From Streptomyces bobili (GTDB lineage: Bacteria; Actinomycetota; Actinomycetes; Streptomycetales; Streptomycetaceae), in contig NZ_MUBA01000056.1 of NCBI RefSeq assembly GCF_002154575.1, forward strand, positions 16,532 through 80,531: a stretch of DNA of 64,000 nt, in the 5' to 3' direction. Each line of letters begins with the position of its first letter. The stretch's first letter is position 1. Positions 50,296 to 59,796 of this stretch are shown piece after piece. The notes under the pieces are model-generated. The model saw nothing but the letters and a program-made list of their open reading frames with translations. It had not been told where the DNA came from and did no database searches. Position numbers and translations under genes: made by a program.

Positions 50296-51924
50296 TCAGC
50301 GCGTCGACTCGGTCGCGCCGGCCGGAGTGTCGGTGCCCGGCTTGCGCGGACGACTGTCCCGGGCGCCGGGCAGGTGAGGTGTGACCAGGAAGCTGGCGAC
50401 TGCGATGCCGCCGGTGGCCAGGATCGCCGCCTTGAGGCCGTCCAGCTGTGCGGATGCGTAGGAGTCCGCGACGGCGTCGACCTGGGACGACGGCAGGCCC
50501 GCACGCTCGGCCGCCGAGCGCACCTCATCGGTGGGGACGAAGGTGATCCCGGCCTCGAGAGCGACACCGACCTGCTCACAGGTCTGTTCGGACAGCTGTG
50601 GGTTGTCCTCCACCTGCGAGGTGAAGGCGTGGGCGAGCGCCCCGATGAGAATCGACCCGATGAGCGCGGTGCCCAGCGCGGAGCCCAGATTCTGTGCCGT
50701 GAACTGGAGTCCGCCTGCCTCACTGCGTTCGCCCTCGCCGACGCCGGACTGGACGACGTTGCCCAGTTGTGAGGCGAGCAGGCCGACGCCCACGCCCAGC
50801 AGGGCCATGGCTCCGGCGAACTGCGCGTCGTCGATGACCGGGTCGACGGTGGCGAGCAGCCACACGATGGCCCCCGCCAGGAGGGCCAGGGCCAGTCGGA
50901 CGACCCGGCGCGGCCCCCACAGGCGTCCCAGCGAGGACGCGGAAAGGGAGGTCACCAGCATGGTGACGGACACGGGGAGCAGGCGCAGTCCCGTCTCGAA
51001 GGCGTCGAATCCCTGCACTACCTGCAGATACAGCGGGATGGTGAAGAACAGTCCCAGCAGGATGAGGTTCTGGCTCAGTAGCGTCATCAGGCCGGACCGC
51101 AGAACGGGCCTGCCCAGCAGGGACAGGTGTACGAGAGGGTCGGCGCCCTGGTTCTCCCGCCGCCGTTCCCAGTGTCGGAAGAGCGCCAGGACAGCCACCC
51201 CGGCGCCGACGAAGAACAGTGTCGGGGCGAAACCTAGGACGGTGAAGGGAGGATTGCGGGGCTCCACCCATCCCCAGGTGCTGCTCTGCAGTACGCCGAG
51301 CACGCACAGCCCCAGCCCGGCCGCGGAGAGCACCGCACCGACCCCGTCCAGCCGGGGGCGCGGGCCGGTCCGGGGCGAATCCGCGATCACCCGGCGGCAC
51401 AGCAGGACGGCCGCGACGACCACGACCTCGCCGGCGAAGACCAGCCGCCAGGTCAGGTACGTCGTCACCCAGCCGCCCAGCAGCGGGCCGACCGCGATAC
51501 CGGCGCCGGCGAGCCCGCCGATGACCGCGTAGGCGACGGCCCGGTCCCGCCCGCGGTAGGACTCCGCGACGAGGGCGGCCATGGCCGGCAGCACCATGGC
51601 GGCCCCGAGTCCCTCGATGACTGACCAGCCCAGCGTGAGGACCCACAGCGTGGGTGCCACGGCGGTCAGGGCAGACCCCACGCCGTAGACGACCAGCCCC
51701 AGAAGGAACATGCGGCGACGCCCCAGGATGTCCCCGAACCTGCCACCGATGATCATGAAAGCAGCCATGACCAGCGCATACAGGGTGATGACGCCCTGGA
51801 TGGCGGTGACCTCCGTGTCGAAGTCCTCGACCAGCTGACTGATCGACACGTTCATGACCGCGGTGTCCAGGACCATGAGGAACTGGGCCGTACCCAGGAC
51901 GATCAGAGCCCGCCAGTGCTTCAC
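50296..51924 (-). CDS. MFS transporter, DHA2 (EmrB/QacA) family
   Basis: 542-aa drug:H+ antiporter with 14 helices from GTG 51924 (GAGGTGG upstream). Motif A and C are seen: LDTAVMNVSISQLVEDF at about 20, GGRFGDILGRRRMFLLGL (motif A) near 62-79, and IGGLAGAGIAVGPLLGGWVTTYLTWRLVF (motif C) near 137-165. Polar C-terminal tail. Exports an unidentified hydrophobic compound. The divergent or upstream LuxR-type regulator ending 62 bases before its ORF is on the same strand, so cotranscription after the regulator is possible. Confidence 0.93.
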   Translation of the reverse strand: MKHWRALIVLGTAQFLMVLDTAVMNVSISQLVEDFDTEVTAIQGVITLYALVMAAFMIIGGRFGDILGRRRMFLLGLVVYGVGSALTAVAPTLWVLTLGWSVIEGLGAAMVLPAMAALVAESYRGRDRAVAYAVIGGLAGAGIAVGPLLGGWVTTYLTWRLVFAGEVVVVAAVLLCRRVIADSPRTGPRPRLDGVGAVLSAAGLGLCVLGVLQSSTWGWVEPRNPPFTVLGFAPTLFFVGAGVAVLALFRHWERRRENQGADPLVHLSLLGRPVLRSGLMTLLSQNLILLGLFFTIPLYLQVVQGFDAFETGLRLLPVSVTMLVTSLSASSLGRLWGPRRVVRLALALLAGAIVWLLATVDPVIDDAQFAGAMALLGVGVGLLASQLGNVVQSGVGEGERSEAGGLQFTAQNLGSALGTALIGSILIGALAHAFTSQVEDNPQLSEQTCEQVGVALEAGITFVPTDEVRSAAERAGLPSSQVDAVADSYASAQLDGLKAAILATGGIAVASFLVTPHLPGARDSRPRKPGTDTPAGATESTR

Positions 51925-52097
51925 GCTGTCCACCTCGCCACATCGGCCGGTTCTCCGGCGGAGCCGGCCGGGCGGTGGCTTTCGCCGCCCGGCGCTCCTG
52001 TCCATCGCATCCCACGTACGCGCCTCGTGCCTCACCCGCCACGGGGGAAAGCGGCGTCCCGTGAAGTGCGGGGGCCGGAGCTGTCACCGAGGCACGT

Positions 52098-54818
52098 TCA
52101 GAGCAGGTGGAGGTCACGCGCGCGGCGCACGGCGTCGCCTCGCCGGTTCACGGCCAGCTTCCGGTAGACGCTCTTGAGGTGGGTCTTCACGGTGTTCACC
52201 GACACGTAGAGGTCGGCGGCGACCTCCTCCGTCGACATCATGCGGGCCAGCCGTTCCAGGACGTCGCGCTCGCGTCCGCTCAGCTCCACCTCGACGAGCG
52301 GCGGCGGGGACGGGGATTCCGGCCCGGACTGCCCGCCGTGTCGCGGCAGGCCGGGGGTGAGCCAGCCCGCTGCCAGCTCGTGGAGCGCAGGCGTGGCCAG
52401 GAGGGGCCGGATCCACGCTCCCGCATCGAGGAACGGACGTCGCAGCCGCTCCTGGCGGGCGTCGAGGAGCGCCTGGGTGACGAGCTTGCGGGCCGTGTCG
52501 GTGTCTCCCGCGCACTGCGCGGCCTGGGCTCTCACCAGCGCTGCCCTCACGGTCACCGCCGGGCCTGGCCGGCCGGCGGTGCGGATGCTGTCGAGCAGGC
52601 CGATGGCCGCCGAGGCACGGCCTGCGGCGACCTGGATGGCCGCGGCCTCCACGGCACACACCGGCTGGTCACCGGTCACGCCCTGGAGCACCTCGGCGGC
52701 TTCGTCCGGCCGTCCTTCGGCCAGGTGGGCGGCGGAGGCGAAGAGGGCTTCATATCCTGCCGCCCACGGTGAGACCACAGCGGCGGCGACGGCCGGGTCC
52801 GCCGCCTCCACGGCGGCTCTCGCCTTGCCTCTGACGAGCAGGAGGCGTGCCGTGGCGAGTGCGCGTCCTGCCGCCATCACCGGGTCACGTGTTCCCGGTG
52901 GCGGCTGGGCCGTCTCGTCGAGGAGGGCTTGGGCCCGGCCCAGCTCATGGCGGTCGACGGCCACGGCGGCCAGGACCAGCTGTCCGATGCCGGATCCGGA
53001 CGGCCGGGGCAGGCCGGCCCGTTCCGCCTCGGGAACCGTCGCCAGAACCCTGCGCTCCGCCCGGCCGGGCCAGCCGTTCAGATAGTCGAGCAGGGCCAGG
53101 TGTTCGAGCGAGTCCTCGCGGGGCAGCGCGGTGGAGGCGCCGCCGGGGCTGCCGGCCGCCGCGGTCAGGGCGGCGCGGGCGTCCTCGAAGTGCCCGGCCC
53201 ACAGGCGGGCGGAGCCCAGATGGGTCAGCAGGAGAGCGTTGAGTTCGGGATGCCTGTCCAGGAGGTGCGCCGGTAGTTCCTGCCGCAGTTCATCGGCCTT
53301 CTCGGCGGCCCGTTCGGCCAGTTCTGGACATCCGGCCAGCCGGGCGGCGAGCGCTTCGAGCAGCGCGAGGCTCAGTTTGGCGGCGGCCGGCTCAGGCGCG
53401 TCGTCGGCCAGGTGCTCCTCGGCGCTGCGCAGGCGGGCCAGTCCGCGGTCGAGGTCGTACCGGGAAAGGTCGCCGGCCGCGCGCACGAGGTCGGCTGCGG
53501 GGCTTCTGGCTTCGGGCCCCATAGGGGAGAACAGCTCGGTCAGGTCACCCGAGCGCAGACCGGTGAAGAGCTGTCCGATCGCCAGGTCGTCGACGAGGGC
53601 GCCGGCGGCGAAGTCCCAGTCGCTTGCGGCAGCCCCGTGGGCGAGTGTCTCCGGCAGGAATTCGCACCGGCGCAGCCAGTGTGCGGCCCGCCGGTGGAGT
53701 TCCGGTTCCAGGCCGGGCAGGCGCTCGCGCAGATGAGCCCGGAGTATCTCCCCGAACAGCGGATGCAGCTGGTACCACGAGTGCCCGAGGTGCTCCACGA
53801 ACGCGTTGGCGCGGTGCAGCCGGGCGAGAACGACCTCGGCATCGGTTCGCAGGGTCAGCGCGTTGGCCAGCTCGGGACAGAAACGCTCCAGGACGCTGAC
53901 GCGCAGCAGCAGGTCCTGTGTCTCCTCCGGCTGTCCCTTGAGTACCTCCGCCAGCAGGAAGTCCGCGACCGTGGTGCGGTCCGCCTCGAACTCCTTCAGG
54001 TAGAGCTCCGGGTCGGCGCTCTCCCGAGCGGCCAGGGCGGACAGACGCAAGCCGGCGGCCCAGCCGCGGGTGCGGTCCACCAGGGCGCCCGCGGCGTGGA
54101 GCGGGAGGCTCAGACCGTGCAGCTCAAGGAGTGCGACGGCCTCCTCGGAGGTGAAGGCCAGCTCGGCGGCGCGGACTTCCGTCAGCTCGCCGGCCGCCCG
54201 GTAGCGGTGCAGCGGCAGCAGGGGTTCGGTCCGGGTGACGAGGACGAGGTGCAGGCCCCGCCCGGCGTGGTGCAGGACGAACTCCAGCTGCTCCGTGACC
54301 TCCGTGGTGGTCAGGCGGTCGTACTCGTCGAGCACGAGGATCACGGGCTGGTCGCGGTCGTTCAGCTCGGCGGCGAGTGTCGCCAGCAGCCTCTGGTCCA
54401 CCCCTGTCGCGTCCGAGGGGGGCTCGACGGCTTCGGAGGCCGGTGCGCCCCAAGCGTGCAGAGCCTGAAGGACGTATGCCCAGAACACGCCGGGACGCCG
54501 GTCCCCCACTTCGACGGTGAGCCAGGCGACGGGCTGCCGCTGTCCGGCGGCCCAGTCCGCGGTGAGCAGGGTTTTGCCGGCTCCGGCCGCCCCGTTGACC
54601 AGGGTCAGCGGCGTCTCGCGAGCCTGGTCGAGGTGGTCGACGAGCCGCTGCCGCCGCAGGAACGTGGCGGGCCTGGCCGGAAGGGCGAACCGGGTGCGCA
54701 GGAACGGGTCTCCCCGGGGATCGGCGAAGGGAACCGCCGGAACCACTGGAACTGCCGGAACTGCCGGATCGGTCGGTCCTCGGGCGCTCTCGTAGATCTC
54801 GGCCACGGCGCTCATCAC
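52098..54818 (-). CDS. MalT-like LuxR family ATP-binding regulator (LAL)
   Basis: 906-aa STAND-class activator. P-loop LTLVNGAAGAGKTLLTADWA at about 72-91, Walker B VILVLDEYDRL at about 160, winged-helix/arm region to about 400, helical TPR-like sensor 400-800, and C-terminal LuxR HTH (ELSGRERDVLERLARMMSTEEVAADLYVSVNTVKTHLKSVYRKL) at about 840-895. The N-terminus carries a VPAVP repeat (about 19-30) encoded by a GGAACY-like microrepeat at 54729-54770. The start is GTG 54818 or ATG 54815, with AGGGG too close to decide. Likely activates the MFS gene downstream or the stress-protein run. Confidence 0.93.
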   Translation of the reverse strand: MMSAVAEIYESARGPTDPAVPAVPVVPAVPFADPRGDPFLRTRFALPARPATFLRRQRLVDHLDQARETPLTLVNGAAGAGKTLLTADWAAGQRQPVAWLTVEVGDRRPGVFWAYVLQALHAWGAPASEAVEPPSDATGVDQRLLATLAAELNDRDQPVILVLDEYDRLTTTEVTEQLEFVLHHAGRGLHLVLVTRTEPLLPLHRYRAAGELTEVRAAELAFTSEEAVALLELHGLSLPLHAAGALVDRTRGWAAGLRLSALAARESADPELYLKEFEADRTTVADFLLAEVLKGQPEETQDLLLRVSVLERFCPELANALTLRTDAEVVLARLHRANAFVEHLGHSWYQLHPLFGEILRAHLRERLPGLEPELHRRAAHWLRRCEFLPETLAHGAAASDWDFAAGALVDDLAIGQLFTGLRSGDLTELFSPMGPEARSPAADLVRAAGDLSRYDLDRGLARLRSAEEHLADDAPEPAAAKLSLALLEALAARLAGCPELAERAAEKADELRQELPAHLLDRHPELNALLLTHLGSARLWAGHFEDARAALTAAAGSPGGASTALPREDSLEHLALLDYLNGWPGRAERRVLATVPEAERAGLPRPSGSGIGQLVLAAVAVDRHELGRAQALLDETAQPPPGTRDPVMAAGRALATARLLLVRGKARAAVEAADPAVAAAVVSPWAAGYEALFASAAHLAEGRPDEAAEVLQGVTGDQPVCAVEAAAIQVAAGRASAAIGLLDSIRTAGRPGPAVTVRAALVRAQAAQCAGDTDTARKLVTQALLDARQERLRRPFLDAGAWIRPLLATPALHELAAGWLTPGLPRHGGQSGPESPSPPPLVEVELSGRERDVLERLARMMSTEEVAADLYVSVNTVKTHLKSVYRKLAVNRRGDAVRRARDLHLL

Positions 54819-54959
54819 CCCTGTCCGCCAGGGTCACGTCACGGGCGGCGCTCCCTCCTCCAGCATCCCAGCCTCGGCCCCGCGGCGCGCGGCACGCCGG
54901 CCACTGGCCTGTTCACCAGCCCTTATGCCCCTGCCGGCAGGGATGGTGCACGCCGCCGG

Positions 54960-56396
54960 TCAGGCTGCCGGCAGTTCCTCCGCGGGGAGCCGGCCCGCGC
55001 GCACCGCGTCGGCCAGGGCCTGGTGGTCGCGCTCGTTCTGGTCCGCGTACGACTCCGCGAAGGTGGCGAGTGCACGGTCGAACGAGTCGCCGCCTCCCAG
55101 GTACGCGGCGATGGCGACACGGTCGCCGGACCGCGCGTGCGCACGAGCCAGCGTGGCCCCGCACAGTTCGCCGAACGCGCGCATGTCCTTGGGCCGCATC
55201 CGCTCCGGCATGGCGATGCCCTTCCAGTCGCGCAGCTGGCGGACGTAGAAGTCGCGTTGCTTGCCGTCGATCCCGTCCACCCGCTCCCAGCCGAGGAAGA
55301 TGTCGCTGGTGGCCTGCATCAGCCGCTGGCCCGAGACGACCCGCTCGCCCTGATTGCGGTACCGGCTCGGGCCGACGTGTGCGGCGAGCACCGAGGTGTC
55401 GGCCTCCTTGGCCTGGAGGAAGAGCGGGTCCTGGTCGTCCCGGCCGAGGAGCAGGAAGATCCAGCACCGGGTTCCGACGCTGCCGACGCCGACCACCTTG
55501 CGGGCGACGTCGGCCAGTCGGTAGTCCTCCAGGAGCGTGCGCCGGTCGGAGGCGAGAGTGCGTCCGTACCGCTCGATCAGAGCGCGGAACTGGCGCTCCA
55601 GCGCACTGCGTTCCACGTCCGGCAGCAGGTCCTGGGCCGGGACGAGGAGCGGGGGATCCGCCGCGATCCTCGGCCGGCCGTCGACCGTCTCGGTGAGCTT
55701 GTCGAAGGCCTGGAGGCTGTCGCGGGTGCGGGCCTTCGCCAGCGCGCGGGCCAGGTTCTTCCGGCCCTGCTTCGTCGCGTGGAGCCGGCCCGAGGCCAGT
55801 GATTCGAGGAGGTCAGCGTCGATCTTCGTGTACCAGACGTCGAGGTTGCCCGTCGCCGCGAAGCGGATCATCGCCTTGCGGTAGGAGCGGACCGTGGCAC
55901 TGACGATGCGGGCGCGTTCGTCGTCGTCGAAGCCGTTCGCCCGGCCAGCGATGACGAGGCTCGCCGAGAGGCGCTTGACGTCCCACTCCCAGGGTCCCGG
56001 CAGCGTCTCGTCGAAGTCGTTGATGTCGAACACCAACTGCCGTTCCGGCGAGGCGAGCAGACGGAAGTTCAACAGGTGCGCGTCCCCGCACAGCTGGGCC
56101 GTGAGTCCCGAACTCGGGCTGCCCGCCAGGTCGGAGGCCATGATCGCGGCGGCGCCACGGTAGAAGCGGAACGGGGACTCCGTCATCCGGGCGTAGCGGA
56201 TCGGGACGAGTTCGGGCACTCGTGCCTCGGACTGGGCCTGAAGGATCGCCAGCGGGTCCGGCCGGTCGGGAGCGGGCTTGTACACGGCGTGGTCCGACCG
56301 CGGTGTGCGGCGCCGTAGCTCCTTGCCGAGAGCCGCACGCTCCTCCGGCGTGGTGTGGGGTGCGGCGCGCATGGCCGTGGTCGCGTTCTGGGACAT
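54960..56396 (-). CDS. DUF2252 family protein
   Basis: 478-aa protein of the DUF2252 family (kinase-like fold of unknown function) from ATG 56396 (GCAGGAG upstream). Diagnostic stretches: RMTESPFRFYRGAAAIMASDL near 70-90, LTAQLCGDAHLLNFRLLASPER near 100-120, FDINDFDETLPGPWEWDVKRLSASL near 123-147, and VVGVGSVGTRCWIFLLLGRD. Conserved GDAHLxNF and NDFDE resemble the HxD and DxD of protein-kinase-like enzymes. Cytosolic, no neighbours in the same operon. Confidence 0.93.
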   Translation of the reverse strand: MSQNATTAMRAAPHTTPEERAALGKELRRRTPRSDHAVYKPAPDRPDPLAILQAQSEARVPELVPIRYARMTESPFRFYRGAAAIMASDLAGSPSSGLTAQLCGDAHLLNFRLLASPERQLVFDINDFDETLPGPWEWDVKRLSASLVIAGRANGFDDDERARIVSATVRSYRKAMIRFAATGNLDVWYTKIDADLLESLASGRLHATKQGRKNLARALAKARTRDSLQAFDKLTETVDGRPRIAADPPLLVPAQDLLPDVERSALERQFRALIERYGRTLASDRRTLLEDYRLADVARKVVGVGSVGTRCWIFLLLGRDDQDPLFLQAKEADTSVLAAHVGPSRYRNQGERVVSGQRLMQATSDIFLGWERVDGIDGKQRDFYVRQLRDWKGIAMPERMRPKDMRAFGELCGATLARAHARSGDRVAIAAYLGGGDSFDRALATFAESYADQNERDHQALADAVRAGRLPAEELPAA

Positions 56397-56533
56397 CCGA
56401 GACGCTCCTGCCTGATGCTGCGGCCAAGGAGAGGCCTGCGGCACAGGGCCCGTCGTGCGGGCGGTCAGCTCCTTGGCCTTCTGTCCGATGGCGGCCGGGC
56501 CGCGCGGATCATCGACGCTGATGACAGCCGCTG

Positions 56534-56860
56534 TCAGCTTTGCGTCTCGATCTCGGCATCGGCGACGGCGATGGCGATGCCGAACGCCGTGGCGATGTTA
56601 CCCGCTGCCGTCATCACGCGGGCGGTGCCCACGATGGGTGCGATGGCGACCAGGACGTCCTGCAGTTGTTCGACGGTCAGGCCGGCTCTGACGGCGGGGT
56701 CGATATGGGCCGCGTAGGAGATGGGCGGGGCGTCCGAGGCGGCGAGTGCCGCGATGCGTGTCAGGACGAGCAGGTCCGGGGCCATCCCGCACCGCTCGAT
56801 CGAGTCGACCGTCATGGCGGCGAGGGTGTCCAGGACGGGGGTGTCCGAAGCAGTGGACAT
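56534..56860 (-). CDS. Carboxymuconolactone decarboxylase-family protein
   Basis: 108 aa from ATG 56860 (AGGAGGG upstream). The all-helical CMD/AhpD fold is seen in LDTLAAMTVDSIERCGMAPDLLVLTRIAALAASDA and AAHIDPAVRAGLTVEQLQDVLVAIAPIVGTARVMTAAGNI. The AhpD-type CxxC redox pair is absent; one Cys is present (about 24). Probably a small structural or catalytic member unrelated to peroxide reduction. Confidence 0.88.
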   Translation of the reverse strand: MSTASDTPVLDTLAAMTVDSIERCGMAPDLLVLTRIAALAASDAPPISYAAHIDPAVRAGLTVEQLQDVLVAIAPIVGTARVMTAAGNIATAFGIAIAVADAEIETQS

Positions 56861-57311
56861 GGCGTGCCCTCCTGGGGTGTCGGGCGCGGGGGTGTGACGC
56901 GGCGGGAGCCGAGTTCCGCACCTGTGGGGCCTCTCCCCAACCGTAGGTCCCATCCGGGACTCGCGCTCATCGCGCGCCGACGGTTCGCGACGCCCCGGCG
57001 GCCGGTTGATCACTGGGTCATGGGTCCCTGGTGGCCGAGCCGACGGGTGCTCCCTACCGTTCCGGCACCCGGCGCCGTGGCTCGCCTGCTCCAGCGGCCA
57101 TCGTCGGTCACGTGCCCGCACGTGCGGCGGCGTCACCATGACCTGCCCGGATGGCTTGCGCTCTGTCCATCAAGAACCTTCCGCCCCTGCCCTCGGCGTG
57201 CGCAGCGAAGCGGGGAGGACGAGATTGGAGGTAGCCCGACCGGCCGGAGACGACGAACGGCGCTGGTGCGGGGCGGATCGACACCGAGACCGTATACGGA
57301 TCGGAGACACC
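56861..57311. other. Divergent intergenic region, CMD / amphi-Trp genes
   Basis: About 450 bp. Only promoters expected; no clear palindrome or intact frame. The frame running into the amphi-Trp gene from 57006 has poor coding quality before the ATG at 57312. Confidence 0.4.
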
Positions 57312-57704
57312 ATGAAGGACCTCAAGTTCGAGCAGAAGCGCTCCCTGTCACGCTTTGAGGCCGCTGATCAGCTCACGGCACTGGCCACCGCGCTGCGGGA
57401 CGGCGGGGAGGCTGAGCTGGAGTTGGGCTCGGGAACGCTGAGCCTGCGGATACCCGATGACCTTCACAGCGAGATGGAGGTCGAGATCGGTGGTGGGCAG
57501 ATCGAGCTGGAGATCGAGTTGAAGTGGCCGACCACGCCGACCCGGGCAGCGCCGACGCGGACGGCCGCAGCCTCGGAGAAGGCCACGCCGCGCAAGAACA
57601 CGGCCGCGAAGCCGGGGTCCAGCGCTACGAGCGGCAACAGGATCAAGGGTGCCAAGCGGCCCGTGGCGAAGAAGCCCTCAGCCGCGCGAGGAACCGAGGA
57701 CTGA
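57312..57704 (+). CDS. Amphi-Trp domain protein
   Basis: 130 aa with the conserved amphi-Trp domain (TIGR04354) at about 1-75: KDLKFEQKRSLSRFEAADQL, ALATALRDGGEAELELGSGTLSLRIP, IELEIELKWP. The Lys/Ala/Pro-rich tail (about 76-130) resembles a histone-like DNA-binding tail. GGAG seven bases before the ATG. Function unknown; common in Streptomyces stress gene sets. Confidence 0.9.
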   Translation: MKDLKFEQKRSLSRFEAADQLTALATALRDGGEAELELGSGTLSLRIPDDLHSEMEVEIGGGQIELEIELKWPTTPTRAAPTRTAAASEKATPRKNTAAKPGSSATSGNRIKGAKRPVAKKPSAARGTED

Positions 57705-57901
57705 CAGGACCATCACGCCACATTCCGTGATCTCCCGGCTACTTGTCGCGCTCGGACGCATCCGACTCTCTCAGGACTCCGAGGCCCCCTCGATGCGAGC
57801 TGAGAGTCTGCGGCCAGGGCAAGAGGAGGGGCGAGAATTCCCGTTCGTCACCATTAGTGATCGCTCGCGGCCGGCGGGCCGTCGTAGCGGAAGGATCCCT
57901 A

Positions 57902-58617
57902 GTGGGCGGCCCCTTCCTCGTCCTCATCCCTGTCGCGTTCTGTGCGGCGCTGCTCCGCCAGGCACGCACCGTCCTGGAGTTGGCCGCCCTCGACGGCCGC
58001 GACCCCACGGCCCGCGCCCGCGCACGCGAACTCCTCGTCCTCCAGGGCGTGTACGAGGACACCGGGCAGGCGCAGCACGCGCTCGCCCGCACAGGACCCG
58101 ACGCCGGCGCACCCGTCCGCTGGAAGCGATGGGCGGCCCTGTGGCACGTCACCCTGCGGATGGCTCACCTCCTCGGCGTGCTCACGCCAGGCGACGCGGG
58201 CCAGACACCGGGTCGGCGCCTACGCCGGGTCACCGTCCAAGCCTGGCGGTGGGTGCTCCTCGGCACGGCCTTCCTGGTCGGAGTGGTAGCCCCGCTCGTC
58301 TGGCTCCCGTACATGGCAGTGACCTACCAACGCGCCGACGCCCGTCTGACAGACCGCGCCCTCGCCTATTACTTCGCCGACACCGCATCCGCCCGCCGCA
58401 ACCGGACGTCCCGCCCCGAACCGGAGGTGGTGGCGGGCGCACTCCGCGAGCTTCTCTCCCTCCTCGTGCCGCTCGCGGTGACCGCCGTGACCATCCTGAC
58501 CGGGCTGCGCCTCGCCGACAGCCGATGGCCGGTCCTCGGCATCACCCTGGCCACGGCATCCGCCGCGGTAGGCGCACTCTGGTACCGGCGCCACCACCGA
58601 CGCCGCCCCCCAACTGA
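57902..58617 (+). CDS. Membrane protein with probable frameshift at C6 tract
   Basis: GTG 57902 follows GAAGGA. Helix at the N-terminus (GGPFLVLIPVAFCAALLRQARTV), a soluble region (about 30-110), then three further helices (WRWVLLGTAFLVGVVAPLVWLPYMAV, LLSLLVPLAVTAVTILTGLRL, WPVLGITLATASAAVGALWY) and a basic end. As written, its frame passes 58617 and would cover the whole acetyltransferase gene to 59176. A one-base change in the run of six C at 58606-58611 would end it at TGA 58615-58617. The given end assumes this. Function unknown. Confidence 0.6.
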
Positions 58618-58694
58618 CCACCTTCTTGCTCGCCGACGCGGTACTGATCGACGTCGCGGGTGGCCCCAGCGCACGATCGGGGTAGTGTCGGGCG

Positions 58695-59189
58695 ATGCCC
58701 GAGCTGAAGCTGCTGCATGTCGGCCATGCCCCGGCGGTCCTGGCGTTCGAGCTGGCGAACCGCAGCTACTTCGCCGCGTCGATCCCCGACCGCGGCGACG
58801 ACTTCTTCGACCAGTTCACCAACCGGTACGACGCCTCGCTGGCCGAGCAAGAGGCCGGCATCTGCGCCTTCTACGTGCTCGTCGCCGAGGACGGCTCGGT
58901 ACTCGGCAGGTTCAACCTCTACGACTTGGAGGACGCCACCGCCAGACTCGGTTACCGGGTCGCGGAGCGGGTCGCCGGCCGAGGTGTGGCGACCACGGCC
59001 GTCCGGGAGCTATGCCGGACGGCGACAGCGGGGCACGGCCTGCGCACACTGCGGGCGGCCACCTCCCACGACAACGCCGCGTCCCAGAAGGTCTTGACCA
59101 AGGCCGGGTTCGTCCCGGTTGGCCCTGCCACCCCGGCCGATCTCGGCGGCAAGTCCGGCACCTGGTACGAGCGTGACCTCCAGCCATAG
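58695..59189 (+). CDS. GNAT N-acetyltransferase (RimJ/RimL-like)
   Basis: 164 aa. The GNAT fold is clear: FELANRSYFAASIPDRGDDFFDQF (N-terminal helices), VLVAEDGSVLGRFNLYDLED (strands), LGYRVAERVAGRGVATTAVRELCRTA (motif A, acetyl-CoA loop) near 85-110, LRAATSHDNAASQKVLTKAGFVPVG (motif B). Likely acetylates a protein N-terminus or small amine. Its start is 78 bp past the C-tract stop of the membrane protein. Confidence 0.93.
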   Translation: MPELKLLHVGHAPAVLAFELANRSYFAASIPDRGDDFFDQFTNRYDASLAEQEAGICAFYVLVAEDGSVLGRFNLYDLEDATARLGYRVAERVAGRGVATTAVRELCRTATAGHGLRTLRAATSHDNAASQKVLTKAGFVPVGPATPADLGGKSGTWYERDLQP

Positions 59190-59796
59190 AACTTGATCTT
59201 GCTCGTGGGCCGGCCGGCTGCGGCAGGCTGCGGCCACCGCGATCATCGGTACGGTTCACCCGCGAGCTGCTACCCGAGTTGACCGCGGCACTGCGGGACA
59301 CCGCCGGACGGGCCGACGCCGACCTGGCAGCGGCCGACCTGGCGGCCGACGCGGGACCTCAGATCCCCGAGTAGACCCACAGCCGTATGCGAGACCGCAC
59401 CGTTCATCCGCACGGAGCGGAGACCACGGGGTCGCGGCAGAACAAGAGGGCTACAGCAGGCTCGTCGACAGGTCGGTGACGAAGTCGGCCTCGCAGGCCG
59501 GGAGTTGCCGCCGGCCGCGCGCAGGCAGTACGGCCAGTTCCTGGAACGGTCGGGAGATGGCCCCCCGTGCCGAACTTGCCTGCCACTCCCCCACGCTCGC
59601 CGCCTCGGTGCTGTCGGTGGACGCCGTGCTCCACCTGAACGGGACGACGGGAGCCACCTGGGCCCTCGGCCGACGACGGGCCCTGCGCCGCGTCACCGAT
59701 GGTGCCCGCAAGTCTGCCCGAACGGCCCTGGCGTACCTGCCGCGTGAACGGCAACGTGGCGGGACTGTACACGGCTGAGGGCGAGGGAGAGCGGCG
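59190..59796 (+). other. 600-bp region with possible gene tail
   Basis: No intact gene. A plus-strand frame ending at TAG 59374 reads FTRELLPELTAALRDTAGRA then DADLAAADLAADAGPQIPE, alanine-rich and gene-like, but has no start and matches nothing recognised. The following 420 bp up to the DUF4157 start hold only poor frames. Confidence 0.4.

Noticed and set aside
49785..50723. 312-codon frame including the small protein at 49785
   Set aside because: The upstream part is antisense-like low-complexity sequence overlapping the MFS gene; the GTG at 49982 has a good Shine-Dalgarno.
53412..55802. 796-codon frame opposite the LAL regulator and DUF2252 gene
   Set aside because: Antisense shadow across two genes.
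58618..59176. C-terminal extension of the membrane protein over the acetyltransferase gene
   Set aside because: Would overlap a complete, well-conserved GNAT gene; frameshift at the C tract is simpler.
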